From: Aplectana chamaeleonis
Taxonomy: Eukaryota > Nematoda > Chromadorea > Rhabditida > Cosmocercidae
Length of the DNA: 64,000 nt
Assembly (NCBI GenBank): GCA_029168955.1
Contig: JAPDOI010000152.1
Coordinates: forward strand, 1,366,501 to 1,430,500
Reading direction: 5' to 3'
Part shown: piece by piece, positions 46,873 through 56,899 of the stretch
Numbering within the stretch: the first letter of the stretch is position 1
Layout of the letters: the number at the start of each line of letters is the position of its first letter
Translations under genes and position numbers: made by a program
Notes under the pieces: model-generated
Databases searched by the model: none
The model's input: the letters and a program-made list of their open reading frames with translations, nothing else
What the model was told of the DNA's origin: nothing

Positions 46873-47285
46873 CCCTCGATAGACCCAAGTCTCATCCATA
46901 ATGATGAATCGACCCACAAAATCCACTTTATCCTTTTTAAAACGTTCCAAATGTTGCTGAGAAAGTCGAATTCGAGTGTGTTTTTATTCAACGGTTAGCG
47001 ATTGCGGCACCCATTGTGCACACAGCTTTCCAACACCCAAAATGTCACTCAAAATATGGCTCACACTGCCTAATGAGATGTGTAGAGCCTCTACTTAGTC
47101 TCTCTCAGTCAATCGACGATCTTCCAAAACTATATCCTGTATTTTGGCTATGATTTCTAGTGTTGATGCGCTTTTTGGACGTTTGTTATAATTGTAGGAA
47201 AAGAATCATTATACTTTTCCAACAGTCATTCCTTCCAAAAATAAGAGTTTTATCACTGCGCGATATTCAATTTTTTCCATTGCTG
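46873..47285 (-). pseudogene. Mariner transposase relic, N-terminal to first catalytic Asp
   Basis: On the minus strand, from the ATG at about 47281: MEKIEYRAVIKLLFLEGMT, then after a frame break KRPKSASTLEIIAKIQDIVL, ERRLTERD-like sequence with an in-frame stop, LGSVSHILSDILGVGKLCAQ, WVPQSLTVE followed by a stop, then RIRLSQQHLERFKKDKVDF and IIMDETWVY. MDETWV carries the first catalytic Asp. The rest of the DDD domain is missing; GC-rich sequence follows. At least two stops and one frameshift make it a dead fragment. It belongs to a different mariner lineage from the 19037 relic, being closer to the SETMAR/Hsmar-type sequence pattern. Confidence 0.85.
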
Positions 47286-47439
47286 TGAGACGGCGACACT
47301 AATTGATTTGTAAACAAAGAATGAATGTACAGATTGAATTGGAACTTCACATACGTTCATATGAAGAGTGTACCAACAAAACAAAAAATTTTGGGCTAGT
47401 AGCAACGCCCTCTCTTATCGAACGACGAAACTTGGTGAA

Positions 47440-48335
47440 CACCCTGGTAACTGCTGAATTCTCCCATTTTCGAGTGTCCATATTTCGGTCACTTGCCGGG
47501 TCAGGTTCTCGGCACAAACGGGACCAATCAACCGGAGACTCGGCAAATTACCCTTTTTTGCGATTCTCTTCCAAATAAGAACTACAGCAGCCCAATTCGT
47601 TAAGCTAGATTCCCCCCCCCTTTCAGATGTGCCAAAACAGCGTTTTTTCCCTTTTTGATGCCCCGGAAGTCCCAACAAACGTTCTTCTCTTGAGCGCAAA
47701 ACATCCGAGGTTACAAGTACGCTTAGTGAGGACTCATTCAAAACAGTAAGAACCGGACTGGAGGCTTTTCCCGCCAAGTGAACCCCCGGAAATTTTGGCT
47801 GAAAACGATCCGAAATCACCGACGTCCCGTTCTCGGCTCTAATGGGACCAATCGACCTGAGAGTCGGCCAATGACTTTGTTTTGTTATACTCGTCTAAAT
47901 GAACACCGCAGCAGCCCAATCCGTTGGACTCCATTCTTACTCCATTCAGATGTATCAAAAAAGCGTTGTTTCGCCATTTCGACGACCCGGTAGACCCAAC
48001 AATCGTCCTTCTCTAGAGCGCAAAACGTCCGAAATAGCAACAGCGCTTAGTGTAGATTCATTCAAAAACACTAACAACTGGTCTGGAGGATTTATCCGCC
48101 TAGCGACACCCCGGTGATTTTGGCTGAAAACGACCCGAAATCAACGACGTCCCGTTCTCGGCTCTAATGGGGCCAATGGACCTGTCTGTGACTCGGCCTA
48201 TAACCTTTTTTTCGTGATCCTGCTTTAAATGAGCATTGCAGCAGCCCAATTCGTTGAACTCCATTTTTCACCCCCCCCCCCTTTGAGAGGTGTCAAAACA
48301 CCGTTTTCCGTCGGTTTGAAGATCCAAATTTTAAC
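47440..48335. repeat. 325-bp tandem repeat, about 2.7 copies
   Basis: The marker GTTCTCGGC occurs at 47505, 47829 and 48154, spaced 324 and 325 bp. Each unit also carries GCAGCAGCCCAATYCGTT, a homopolymer C run (in copies 1 and 3), GAGCGCAAAACRTCCGA and GATTTTGGCTGAAAACGA. Open frames across it are not conserved between units. A diverged inverted copy lies at 51262-51470. Confidence 0.8.
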
Positions 48336-48393
48336 TTCGTCTTAAGCCTTTAGAGAGTGATTCTCGGTTCCTAGGAACACGTTTCCGCCAATC

Positions 48394-48948
48394 TTAAAGG
48401 CAGTGGTCACGATGAAAAACGTTATAGAAAAAACTACAAAAATCAGCTTAGATAAAAAACAGCTGAAAAACTATAAAGTTAGAGCGGTGAAAAACGGGCT
48501 AGAATTAGAGTTTCTAAGGCCCAAAGCAGCCAGTTCGTGCACACGTGCACAGCGATGACGAATTAGATCGCAGTCTCATGCCGAGCAGTCAAAAATCATC
48601 GACATTCAGAGGACGAAATAAATGCAAATTTACCTAATAAAAACAGTTGAACAATGAAAGCAAGCACTTCAGTCAATGTTTTGACTAGATGTGTACATAA
48701 ACTGAAGCTGCATTGATTGAAATTCAATTTCAAGCCAGCTTATGTTCTTGATATAAGAGGTCATCGATGCCGATGATATGGAGAGGGCTCGTCCACCGTC
48801 AAAAGACAAGAAAGTTCAGGCTTCAAATTTTGCCCAAAACAATGGTTTTTTCGCGATTTTTTCTTGTAGGTCCTACTACTCAAGACCCAGAAAAGGGTTT
48901 AGAGAGACAAAGACGACAAGCATATTTGATCGCGACCACTGCCTTTAA
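48394..48948. mobile_element. Family B miniature inverted-repeat element, second copy
   Basis: 555 bp from TTAAAGGCAGTGGTCACGAT to ATCGCGACCACTGCCTTTAA, with both termini intact. It aligns with 9391-9967 in the same orientation across the whole interior. Open frames in it are not genes. Confidence 0.82.
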
Positions 48949-49190
48949 GTGCGCTGCCAATTTCGAACTTTTCAGACTTCACACATTCTCGACGATTCTT
49001 TATCAAAAAAAAGTTTGACAATTTAATTCACATTTACCAGATCTACCACAATGTGACTATGAACACGTCTACCACGAGCGGTCATGAACAAATTTCTCAT
49101 CAAAGTGTCATAATAAACACAACGGGTCTACAATTGGAACCCTGCGCAACACCATTGGAGGATGCTACTTCGAATCCTTCCGTATAGAAC

Positions 49191-49483
49191 CTAATCCCAA
49201 TCGAACGAGAATGGACTGCTTGGCATCTGGTTCTTCTCGTCATCACCAGTGTTCGCGGGCGTGGTTCCTTGACCCCTAAGCCGACGATTTCTCGCATTCA
49301 ACGCATGCCGAATGGTATTCTTATAGTTTTTTCGCCTCCTGGTGGATTTCTTAGAAGTAGAACTAGAAACAGTACAACGGTGACAAAATATGATTGTTGT
49401 TCCAGAAGACTTTGCTCACCTCCGTAATAAACTGAACCCTATCAGCAGAGTCCATTCTCTTCTCCATGGGCAGCTCGAGCTGG
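49191..49483 (-). CDS. Candidate last two exons of an unknown host gene
   Basis: A short exon (49483-49420) follows CACTGCAG and reads QLELPMEKRMDSADRVQFIT then E, ending at GAG|GTGAGC. A terminal exon reads TRRRKNYKNTIRHALNARNR, then an acidic stretch and PSSPFSFDWD before a TAG at 49191-49193. Its best acceptor by sequence, TTTCTAG (exon from 49362), is out of phase with the first exon; an AAG acceptor (exon from 49349) keeps phase 0. A basic segment followed by an acidic, aromatic C-terminus could suit a nuclear protein, but I recognise no family. The region is also open in other frames. Confidence 0.3.
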
Positions 49484-50060
49484 CTGCAGTGAAAACTTCT
49501 TTTTCGAAGTCCAGCGCGAATTTCGCCATGTTATCGTCCACCAAAAAATGGATTTTCGCAACAGTTTTTTCCAGGAAGAAGTGCGAAATTGTGTCCTAAA
49601 TGAATAAAATTCAATACCTACTATTCCAATACCGGGAACAAATAGATAGTTAAAAGAAATAAACGAACTCATTGTAAAATGAACTCTCAGGCATCCGTAA
49701 GGGTGCATAATCCCACTCAGTCTATATGTATTGATAACATTAAGCAAACGAGAGGAATGGAAGTGATGAAAATTGCTTCCAACTAATAAAAGTCGTCCTC
49801 AAATGAGAAGAATCAAACTCAGGTGTGCGCACTACAGAAAGATGATTCTTCGGGGAGAATAATAATGTTTCGCCGGGGTCACTTCGCAATAAGGATGACG
49901 TTATCGCGGTTATGAAATCGACTAAGCGAACACATTGCGGAGCGCATCGCGATATTCAGGAATTTTTGGAGAGCGTAAGGCTGGCAGTCAAATGGGAATA
50001 CCTCGAATGAAGGTGGAGGTTAAGAGAGGAAAATGAAGAAATGAAGCAATCCAATGACAA

Positions 50061-50127
50061 TACTGCTGGCACATGATCATTCCCTAAGTGAGAACCATAC
50101 TGCTGGCACATGATCATTCCCTAAGTG
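50061..50127 (+). repeat. 30-bp direct duplication, 37-bp spacing
   Basis: TACTGCTGGCACATGATCAT plus TCCCTAAGTG occurs exactly twice, at 50061-50090 and 50098-50127, separated by GAACCA-type sequence. The perfect identity implies a recent slippage event or footprint. Confidence 0.9.
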
Positions 50128-50386
50128 TGTGCGTAATAAGCATTCGAAGTTTCTCGCGCTACTACAGTACCCCATACAATGGCACTGGAGCAGCAATACC
50201 GACAAGAGGAACAGCATTTTCCTTCTTTGGGCACTTTTGTTCACTTTCTCTAGGAAATGAGAAAACAAGAAGCCCGAAACGCCTACAATATCGAACATAC
50301 ATAAAAATTCAAATGTCTGCCTGGAAAACGGATTTCTCGGCAACAAAAAGCTCTTATTTGGGTTTATAGATTCCTCGCACAGACTA

Positions 50387-50880
50387 TTAAAGGCAGCATA
50401 CACGCTCAAAAATGATATAAATTTTATGGAATGAATCGAAGGTCTGAAGCTTTTAATATTCAGAGATAACGAAAAAACTGGAAAAAAAATCAACTGAGAT
50501 GAAGATATAACGGTTCGTTCTATATCGGCCCAGAAGTGGACGAGTTGTACCGCATTGGCTGAAATAGCAGAGCTAGGGGCAAATTTGCTGAGATAACGAC
50601 GCTAATGTATTAGTAGGGCACTTTCTGGACCGTTTACGACGTTAGAAGCGTAAAAAATGAGCCAAAATGACCGTAATCGAGCATTGAACATTTGTATTGA
50701 GGGGAGGAGCCCGTATCGATGGGCGGAGAAAGGATGATTTTGTGATTTAATACGGCTCAAATACGGTCATTGTAACTCGTTTTCAACTCTTCCAACTTCG
50801 TGAGGGCTCTTCTAGGGCCCGGACGACCCCGCTAACGTAGTTATCTCAACAACTTTTTCGAGCGTTTATGCTGCCTTTAA
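50387..50880. mobile_element. Family D miniature inverted-repeat element
   Basis: 494 bp from TTAAAGGCAGCATACACGCT to AGCGTTTATGCTGCCTTTAA, inverted matches of each other. The interior is unlike families A and B. It has no transposase. It shares only the outermost TTAAAGGCA with families A and B. Confidence 0.8.
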
Positions 50881-51261
50881 AGGCCAAATGACGTCCACGA
50901 AGGAAAGACGCGCACGATTCCAATGCCCAGAACAAACCATAACAAAGAAATCTGACTATGAACATAGTTGCTGAGCTATTGCGCTTCCTGTCAGACACTC
51001 ATACAGGCTATGGAACACTTTAAGAACAGCAGCATTTTGACAACATACCGGCAGAAACGCATTCTGAGAAGAACTTTACGCGAAGGTCTTCTATACGACT
51101 TTGATAAGAAGCAGTTCCGCGGTGGGAGGAGCTCGAAGATCTTCTTCACTGCTGAGATCTGTAACCATTTTTTCAATGCTTCCCGCTCAAACTAGGATAT
51201 AATACAAAAGGGAAGGAGCACAAAAAAGTTATTGGCCTAGTTTCAAGCCGATAGGTTCCTT
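50881..51261. other. Unassigned; short open frame on the plus strand
   Basis: The frame at 50968-51195 (75 codons; contains REGLLYDFDKKQFRGGR) is basic with no recognised domain, and is also open on the opposite strand. I do not call it a gene. Confidence 0.3.
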
Positions 51262-51470
51262 TTGAGCCGAGAACGGGTCGTCGGTGTTTCTGGTCGTTTC
51301 GAGCTTAAATCACCGGGATGTCGCTGGGCAGAAAATGCCTCCAGTCTGTATGTTTCTGTTTGGGAGGAGGGGAGACCACACTGGGCGCTTTGTGATTTCA
51401 GACCTTTTGCGCCCAAGCGACGGACGTGGAGTGTGTCTGCCGGGTGTCAAACCCGCTAAAAAGCACTAGA
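51262..51470. repeat. Diverged inverted copy of the 325-bp tandem unit
   Basis: GAGCCGAGAACGGGTCGTCGG at its left edge is the inverse complement of CGACGTCCCGTTCTCGGCTC in the 47.4-48.3 kb array. GACCTTTTGCGCCCAAGCGA corresponds to the GAGCGCAAAACGTCCGA part of that unit. Open frames across it are incidental. Confidence 0.55.
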
Positions 51471-52340
51471 CTTGATTTGTCTGGAGGTGGTTAAAGTTCA
51501 ATCAAAACCCTCCCAGAATATTCACCTAGAATGCACACAATATTCATATGAAGACATTCAATCCTCCGACCCCAGCTTCGCCTCCGCGCTTCGCGCATTC
51601 GGTTGATTGTGTCACGCCTATATGCCTAGAAGCAGAGTAAGACATGTAGACAGACACTCAAAAGAAAAATGTCTGATCCCAAATATCTCCTCAGATTACA
51701 GAATGGACCATGTTGAACAGAGTTACGATGAAAGGGGACAAAAAACGTGTTTTTCGCCCAAAACGCAAACGATATGACCAGTATTTTACGTGGTTGGCCG
51801 CACTAGCAGAGTGTTTATAGGAATCTGCTTGTTGTTTATAGCGATACCCAAGCGGAGAAAACGAACAACACTCGCAAACGAATACAAGACGCAAAGTCGC
51901 GATTAATTTTAATAAAATAAAGAAACGACCTGTGGCAGTTCTTAAATTTTAGCTTACCATTTTCACTCAGTGGCAGAGCTTCAGTTTCTTTCATTCATGC
52001 AATCAAGTAATCGATGTAGCTTCTCATGGAATGCTGCTGTCAGAAGCCGGCCCAGACGAAGTTTCAATTTTGACATTCACTGGGAAATAGGTGAGCATTG
52101 ATCATAGGTAAGCCCAGGAAACGTACGAAAACTGCGGACGAACCTAGTTTTTGGCTTATTTTTCATCCTAGAAAATTTGTTACCTCTAACGAAATCAGAA
52201 ATGTGCTATTGTTGCCCAAGCCGAAATTATTCACCAAAACCGACAATAAGGGTGTGGGAAGGATTGAGATGACTGAGACATTGTAGACCCTTCATGATGA
52301 GCACCTCCAATTCCCAAGCAAATATGTGGATGATCAACAA
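51471..52340. other. Stretch without a supported gene
   Basis: Frames at 51691-51894 (minus) and 52098-52286 (plus) are short and featureless. No RNA gene seen. Confidence 0.35.
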
Positions 52341-52490
52341 CAGGGCTGTGCGTAACTGAATTTTGTTATTTCGTAAATCTTAAATCGTAATTTTTCAAAT
52401 TTTTCGTAATTCGTAAATCTTAATTCGTAATTCGTAACAGATAATGAATAATCACACACATGGCTTAAACCTCATTCGATACTCAAAAGT
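52341..52490. mobile_element. 5' fragment of the hAT-like family
   Basis: Begins with CAGGGCTGTGCGTAACTGAA and follows 15314-15460 closely through the CGTAATTCGTAAATC subterminal repeats and the CCTCATTCGAT stretch. No matching right end is present nearby, so it is a fragment. Confidence 0.7.
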
Positions 52491-52802
52491 TTTTCAACAA
52501 CTTAACATCCACTATTCCAACAACTTAACGATTGCCTCGTTAAGTTGTCGATAGCGCGTCGGAACGTTGTAGGAAGGCGCCTCTCAACTTGTCCAAGCGT
52601 AGGCATCAACTTGACCTAGAGTAGGTCTCTAGTTGTTGAAAGCCGGTTTCAGCAACTTGTTGACTCCTTATCATTAAGTACCAAACTTCCTTTCAACTAC
52701 TTGTCGGTCATCTACTATCAAATAAAACAGCTCTTTCTGACAGCTTGTTGCGCTCCAATCAACAACGTGAAGACCTCCTTTCAACAAGTCTTCACCCTCT
52801 CC

Positions 52803-53377
52803 TTGAAGGCACTGTTCACAATAAACTTTGTCCTTGATTTTCCAACGAAAAACATTTGTGGTAGCCCGCAGTAGCAGATTAGTGTGAAAAAAAGGGTTCG
52901 AAGCCTTCCCAGATGCGAAAAACGGTTTCGAAGATTATCCCAGTGGGCAAGGCCGGCCTCCTTGGGTCTAGTTGTTGTCATAAACATCGAAACGGCTCTA
53001 CCACTGCCACGCTTTGACCTGAGACCATCAGCAGTTTTTATATTAAATTAGGCAAGGGATCGGATAGATTTTTGCCTGACGAAGATTTCCGGATGTTTTC
53101 GACAATTTATTATCAAATCTAATGTCTTTTTCAAGAGAAAACCATCGCCGATGATCGCAGGTCAAAGCGTGGAATTGATAGAGACGTGTCGGTGTCGATG
53201 ACAACAATTGGACCCAAGGAGGACGGCCTTGCCCACTGGGTTATTCTTCAAACCTATTTTCTGCTTCTAGGGAGGCTCTTAAATCCATTTTTCAGCACTG
53301 TTCTGCTTCTGGGGGCTACCACCATTGTTTTTCAAAGAAAGCTCAAGAACGAAGTTTGTCGTGAACAGTGCCTTTAT
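52803..53377. mobile_element. Foldback element with about 200-bp arms
   Basis: The outer ends TGAAGGCACTGTTCACAATA and TTGTCGTGAACAGTGCCTTT are inverted matches. Pairing continues deep inside: CCAGTGGGCAAGGCCGGCCT on the left pairs with GGACGGCCTTGCCCACTGGG on the right, and GGTCAAAGCGTGG with its complement. The unpaired centre is about 53030-53160. It uses the family A terminus but the body is a long palindrome. The plus frame starting at 53186 begins inside it. Confidence 0.8.
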
Positions 53378-54030
53378 CTAGTTAAACTTTTCCATCAAAC
53401 TACTTTTCCGCACTTATCAACAAGAATACACTATACTAGACATCGAGTAGGTGAGAATCATCCAATAAATAAACTCATTCTGCCCAGGCCTGAGTTATGG
53501 AAAGTTTTCCCCTTACTGACACTCGGGAGGAAAATTCATTTATCGGATGATTCGGAACCATTCGATGCCCGGGTATGGAGCACACCACTCGGGAGAGGAT
53601 ACAAAATCACAGCAGAATATTTTATCAATATTAAAATGGATCACAAATACCCTCTGAGCATACAAGATCGACTAAAGCCATCATTTTAAGGGTAGAATAA
53701 TAACGCTGTCAGCACTTTCAGCTTAAAGCTGGCACAATACTCGGCCCTCCCGGTAAGAAGCAAGTTTGTCAAGCTAGACAAACATTTGTATCTCTTCTTC
53801 TTCGAAGGCGTTCGCTCTAAAATTGTTCATTTGATAATTATTAGGTTTTACGAGCATAGAAGAAGCACACAGCCTCACATTGCAGCGGCGTTTCAGTCTT
53901 ATCCTTGAACTGAGACTCAATTTCATGTGCAGGGTGCGGCATACCCAGTTGAGAACACCTGGAAGTATGAAGAATGATTTTTAAAAAATGGGTGGGAGGG
54001 GGTAATTCCTGGATCAATCGGGAGATTGTG
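53378..54030. other. Unassigned sequence before the TATA-associated small ORF
   Basis: The open frame that runs to 53689 begins inside the foldback element and has no domain. I see no other feature. Confidence 0.35.
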
Positions 54031-54038
54031 TATAAAAG
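54031..54038 (+). promoter_or_regulatory. TATA box
   Basis: TATAAAAG lies 75 bp upstream of the ATG at 54113. An ACATTCAG at 54091-54098 between them would suit a splice or spliced-leader acceptor. Confidence 0.4.
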
Positions 54039-54112
54039 GTGGGAGACACGGAAAGAATAGAAGTACCAGTCGTCGGAGGGTCTTCGCTCGACATTCAGAG
54101 GCTAGTCGATCC

Positions 54113-54283
54113 ATGAGTCCCAAAATTGCTGAGGTTAACAAGAATGTGCTGTCGATTCCACGAGAAGAATATAATGCTAACGCTGGCTCTCTTCCTGAGA
54201 TGCAACACCTCTCTCCAATGATTTCTCCTCTGCTTCCTAGGCCTCGGAACATTTCTCTTCGTTCATTCGTCTTCGGCAGTTAA
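54113..54283 (+). CDS. Candidate small protein of 56 residues, unknown function
   Basis: Starts MSPKIAEVNKNVLSIPREEY and ends RNISLRSFVFGS before a TAA. It is proline- and serine-rich in the second half (HLSPMISPLLPRPR) with no signal peptide or membrane segment. Support is contextual: a TATA box at 54031 and an acceptor-like ACATTCAG 14 bp before the ATG. The frame stays open upstream to 54026, but the ATG at 54113 fits the acceptor best. A longer minus-strand frame (53923-54252) overlaps; either could be chance. I do not recognise the protein. Confidence 0.35.
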   Translation: MSPKIAEVNKNVLSIPREEYNANAGSLPEMQHLSPMISPLLPRPRNISLRSFVFGS

Positions 54284-55617
54284 ATCCGGGAAAGCAGATA
54301 TTGAATATCGATTGACTTGAACCACTCAAACAGCATACTTTATCACCTGCGATACCGTTGCGTCCAGATTATGTATGCGTTATGCTGCCGTCTTTCCTGT
54401 AGACCGCGCCCACGAAATCTACAAGGAACGGATGAAGGGTCAGTTCAAAAGTGAGGATATCGGAGCAGAGTAACGGCATCAATTATTGTTCTTCTCTCGA
54501 TTTCCGTCTTGTTATTCGTCCGTTTCTTGTCACGAAGAGTCTTTGACCCAAAATCGCTTATCGTACGACTGACAAGGAAACTTGAACAGCGTCGCTTTCC
54601 TAGACGAAAGGTCCCGTCGCCTTTTTGACATGCTGCGGAATTGATGATTTGAAGAAAATCGTTTTCTCGGCAAGGGGGCAAGTGTTAAAACAGTTGAGCC
54701 AAGTCGATTGGCTTAACTGTATGGACCTCAAACATGTTGGCTCCTGAATGAATACTAGGGATACCGAGCCGGCTTGCAGGGCTCATGAGTCATGGAGTGC
54801 ACCCTTGCAATATCGTTGCGTGGAAGCATGATGTCGTGAGCTGGCGGATTGTAATATCCTATAAAGGTTTTTATGCTATCTTCTTTGGTATACTTGAACA
54901 GGTTGCTGCTGAGGTCTTGTACTTCGCTAGGAGCCTTGTGGCTAATCGAACTGTTGCGGTTGATCTACTTTATAAAAGCAAATATTCACACGCAACAATG
55001 ATGAGTTGGATTTAAGGGTGCTGTTTTCCAATCGTAAAGCTTTGTGCATTTAACAGGAGGACGTAGGGAACAGGGGAGCCAGTTTGACATTAACCTTACT
55101 TGCTGAATGATGGAGCAGAGAATAAATTTCATCGAGATGTGACCATTTAAATCCGGTTAATTTTCGGTAATTCCGCCCATTCCTTCCCTGCATCTTTTCC
55201 GCCCAAATACAGCATCAGGGTCGTATTCCGGCTAACTCTGGTTTGCTTTTACATGACTCCTATTAATTCTTTCCAATCTTCAACAATAGTTGTCATGCGA
55301 GCCTCCCGAAACCTCAAACTGAACAGGTTCATTTTACGATGACGAGCATTTGTCGTTCATCCAAGCACCACATTATCACAGACGCTCGATCCATCCGATC
55401 GGCGTGACGACTTTGGGTTTAACTGTCGAGCGGATCACCAGCCAAAATTAACACCTGAAAGAACTGTATAAAAACCCAAGAAACACGCGAATTGTATTCG
55501 AACGCATATAAAACGAAAGAAACGATTGAAACGAGCTTGCTTGGTGTATAGACGAAAAAAACTGGGAGACATGAAAAGGGGGCGAAATTGGAAGAGGGAA
55601 TAGATATGATGAGGAAA
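54284..55617. other. Stretch without a supported gene
   Basis: Frames at 54445-54681 (minus) and 54785-55015 (plus) have no domain. GAGCCAAGTCGATTGGCTTA around 54693-54712 is a small palindrome. No RNA gene seen. Confidence 0.35.
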
Positions 55618-55970
55618 TTAAGGCGCTATTCATACTCCTTTACGTCAGCGCGCGACGCGCTTGCGGAGACTGTGAATACTCCAGCGGCAACGCATGGCGG
55701 AGCAGAATAGATTGGGCCTTAACTTCCCCAAACAAGCAAATTATGTACACGCGTTCACCGACATGGTAGCACAGTATAGTACTGAAAGTAATCACTATGG
55801 AACCGAATGAAGCTGCTGATGGATTAATAATGAAAATAATTAATGCTTGGATACGGCCGTCGCTGTTCGTGTCACGCGCGAGCCGCGCGGGCGTGGCGTC
55901 AGGCAAATCAAACTCACGCGTCACACCCGCGCGTAATACGCTGGAGTTGAAGAGTATGAATAAAGCCTAA
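55618..55970. mobile_element. Family E miniature inverted-repeat element
   Basis: About 353 bp from TTAAGGCGCTATTCATACTC to GAGTATGAATAAAGCCTAA, imperfect inverted matches. The interior is rich in CGCGC (GTCAGCGCGCGACGCGCTTG, CACGCGCGAGCCGCGCGGGC). No coding capacity. A TTA at the left edge could be part of a target duplication. Confidence 0.7.
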
Positions 55971-56899
55971 GACAGTGCAGTGCAGCTGCGCGGCTGTTTA
56001 TCGATACCTTTTCGCAGCGCGCCTACCAAAATCACAGGCCGTTGTACATCGTGGGGACATGCATTTTATAAACCATTCGAATGCATAAATGGAGCGAAAT
56101 TAGCGAAAAGGGTATTCAGAGAATCTCAGAGAAACCCTAACAAGAGGGTTGTCAGAGGGCTGACAAAACCTGGTGCAGCTGACCTCGTGAATGTGACGCG
56201 ATTACCTACTTCTCATCAGTAGTTCAAAAGAACGAGCGTTTTCATAGCCGCGTGAGAATCACAATTTCAACACCACCATATTTGTTATTATCCTTCGGGA
56301 AACGTAGCATACAACGGACTAGGATGTCGGTAATGTGGTCGATTGAATAACCCAGGTTTGCAGCACTAGGCCCCGCCCAAACGCTTACCTGCAAAGTGTT
56401 CGCGGATAAGCCGCCTATTAGCCGACAAGCCTCAGCGAGATAAAAGCGAAATATACCGAGACCATGAGGTAGCCGCGCAATAGACGCCAATTATCCGCGA
56501 AATAGAATATCCATAACGAATTTGCGACGACGCCGGGGAGATTACATCAAAATCTGCAAAATAACCTTGATAGCCGCGCCATGGACGGCAAGTATCAGCG
56601 AAAAACCGCGATCGCAAACTTCACGCGAAATATTCGCGTAATTGAGGGTAAATAGTCGCTAAATATCCGCAAAAAATACACACACGAATTAACCGTGAAA
56701 CAGCCATAGAAGAGCGTGTCCGTTTGTCAGCAAAGCAGGGTCCAGTAGCCCCCCCCCACTGGCAAAGTTCTTGGAGGAATGACGACCCCACGATAAAAAA
56801 TGTACGAATCATTCTGGAAATTGTGTTCTCACCGGAGGTCCCCACCACAAGTTAATTTTTTTACGAGCAGAACTGGTTACAAACCCCACCGTTCCCGTT
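55971..56899. other. CCGCGAAATA-rich stretch, no gene
   Basis: Between 56400 and 56680 short motifs of the type TAGCCGCGC, ATCCGCGAAATAG and AAATATTCGCG recur irregularly. The minus-strand open frames here are incidental. A C-run is at about 56750. Confidence 0.45.

Larger units (their letters stand above)
48949..50386. other. Region with candidate exons and a short duplication, otherwise unassigned
   Basis: Apart from the candidate exons at 49191-49483 and the duplication at 50061-50127 I see nothing definite. The open frames at 49100-49297 (minus), 49390-49599 (plus) and 49442-49747 (minus) are other-frame readings across the candidate exons and are not supported separately. Confidence 0.35.

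Noticed and set aside
46660..46998. 112-codon plus-strand ORF
   Set aside because: It runs antisense across the minus-strand mariner relic and the GCCGGC repeat.
53186..53689. 167-codon plus-strand ORF
   Set aside because: It starts within the arm of the foldback element and its downstream part has no recognised motif or splice signal.
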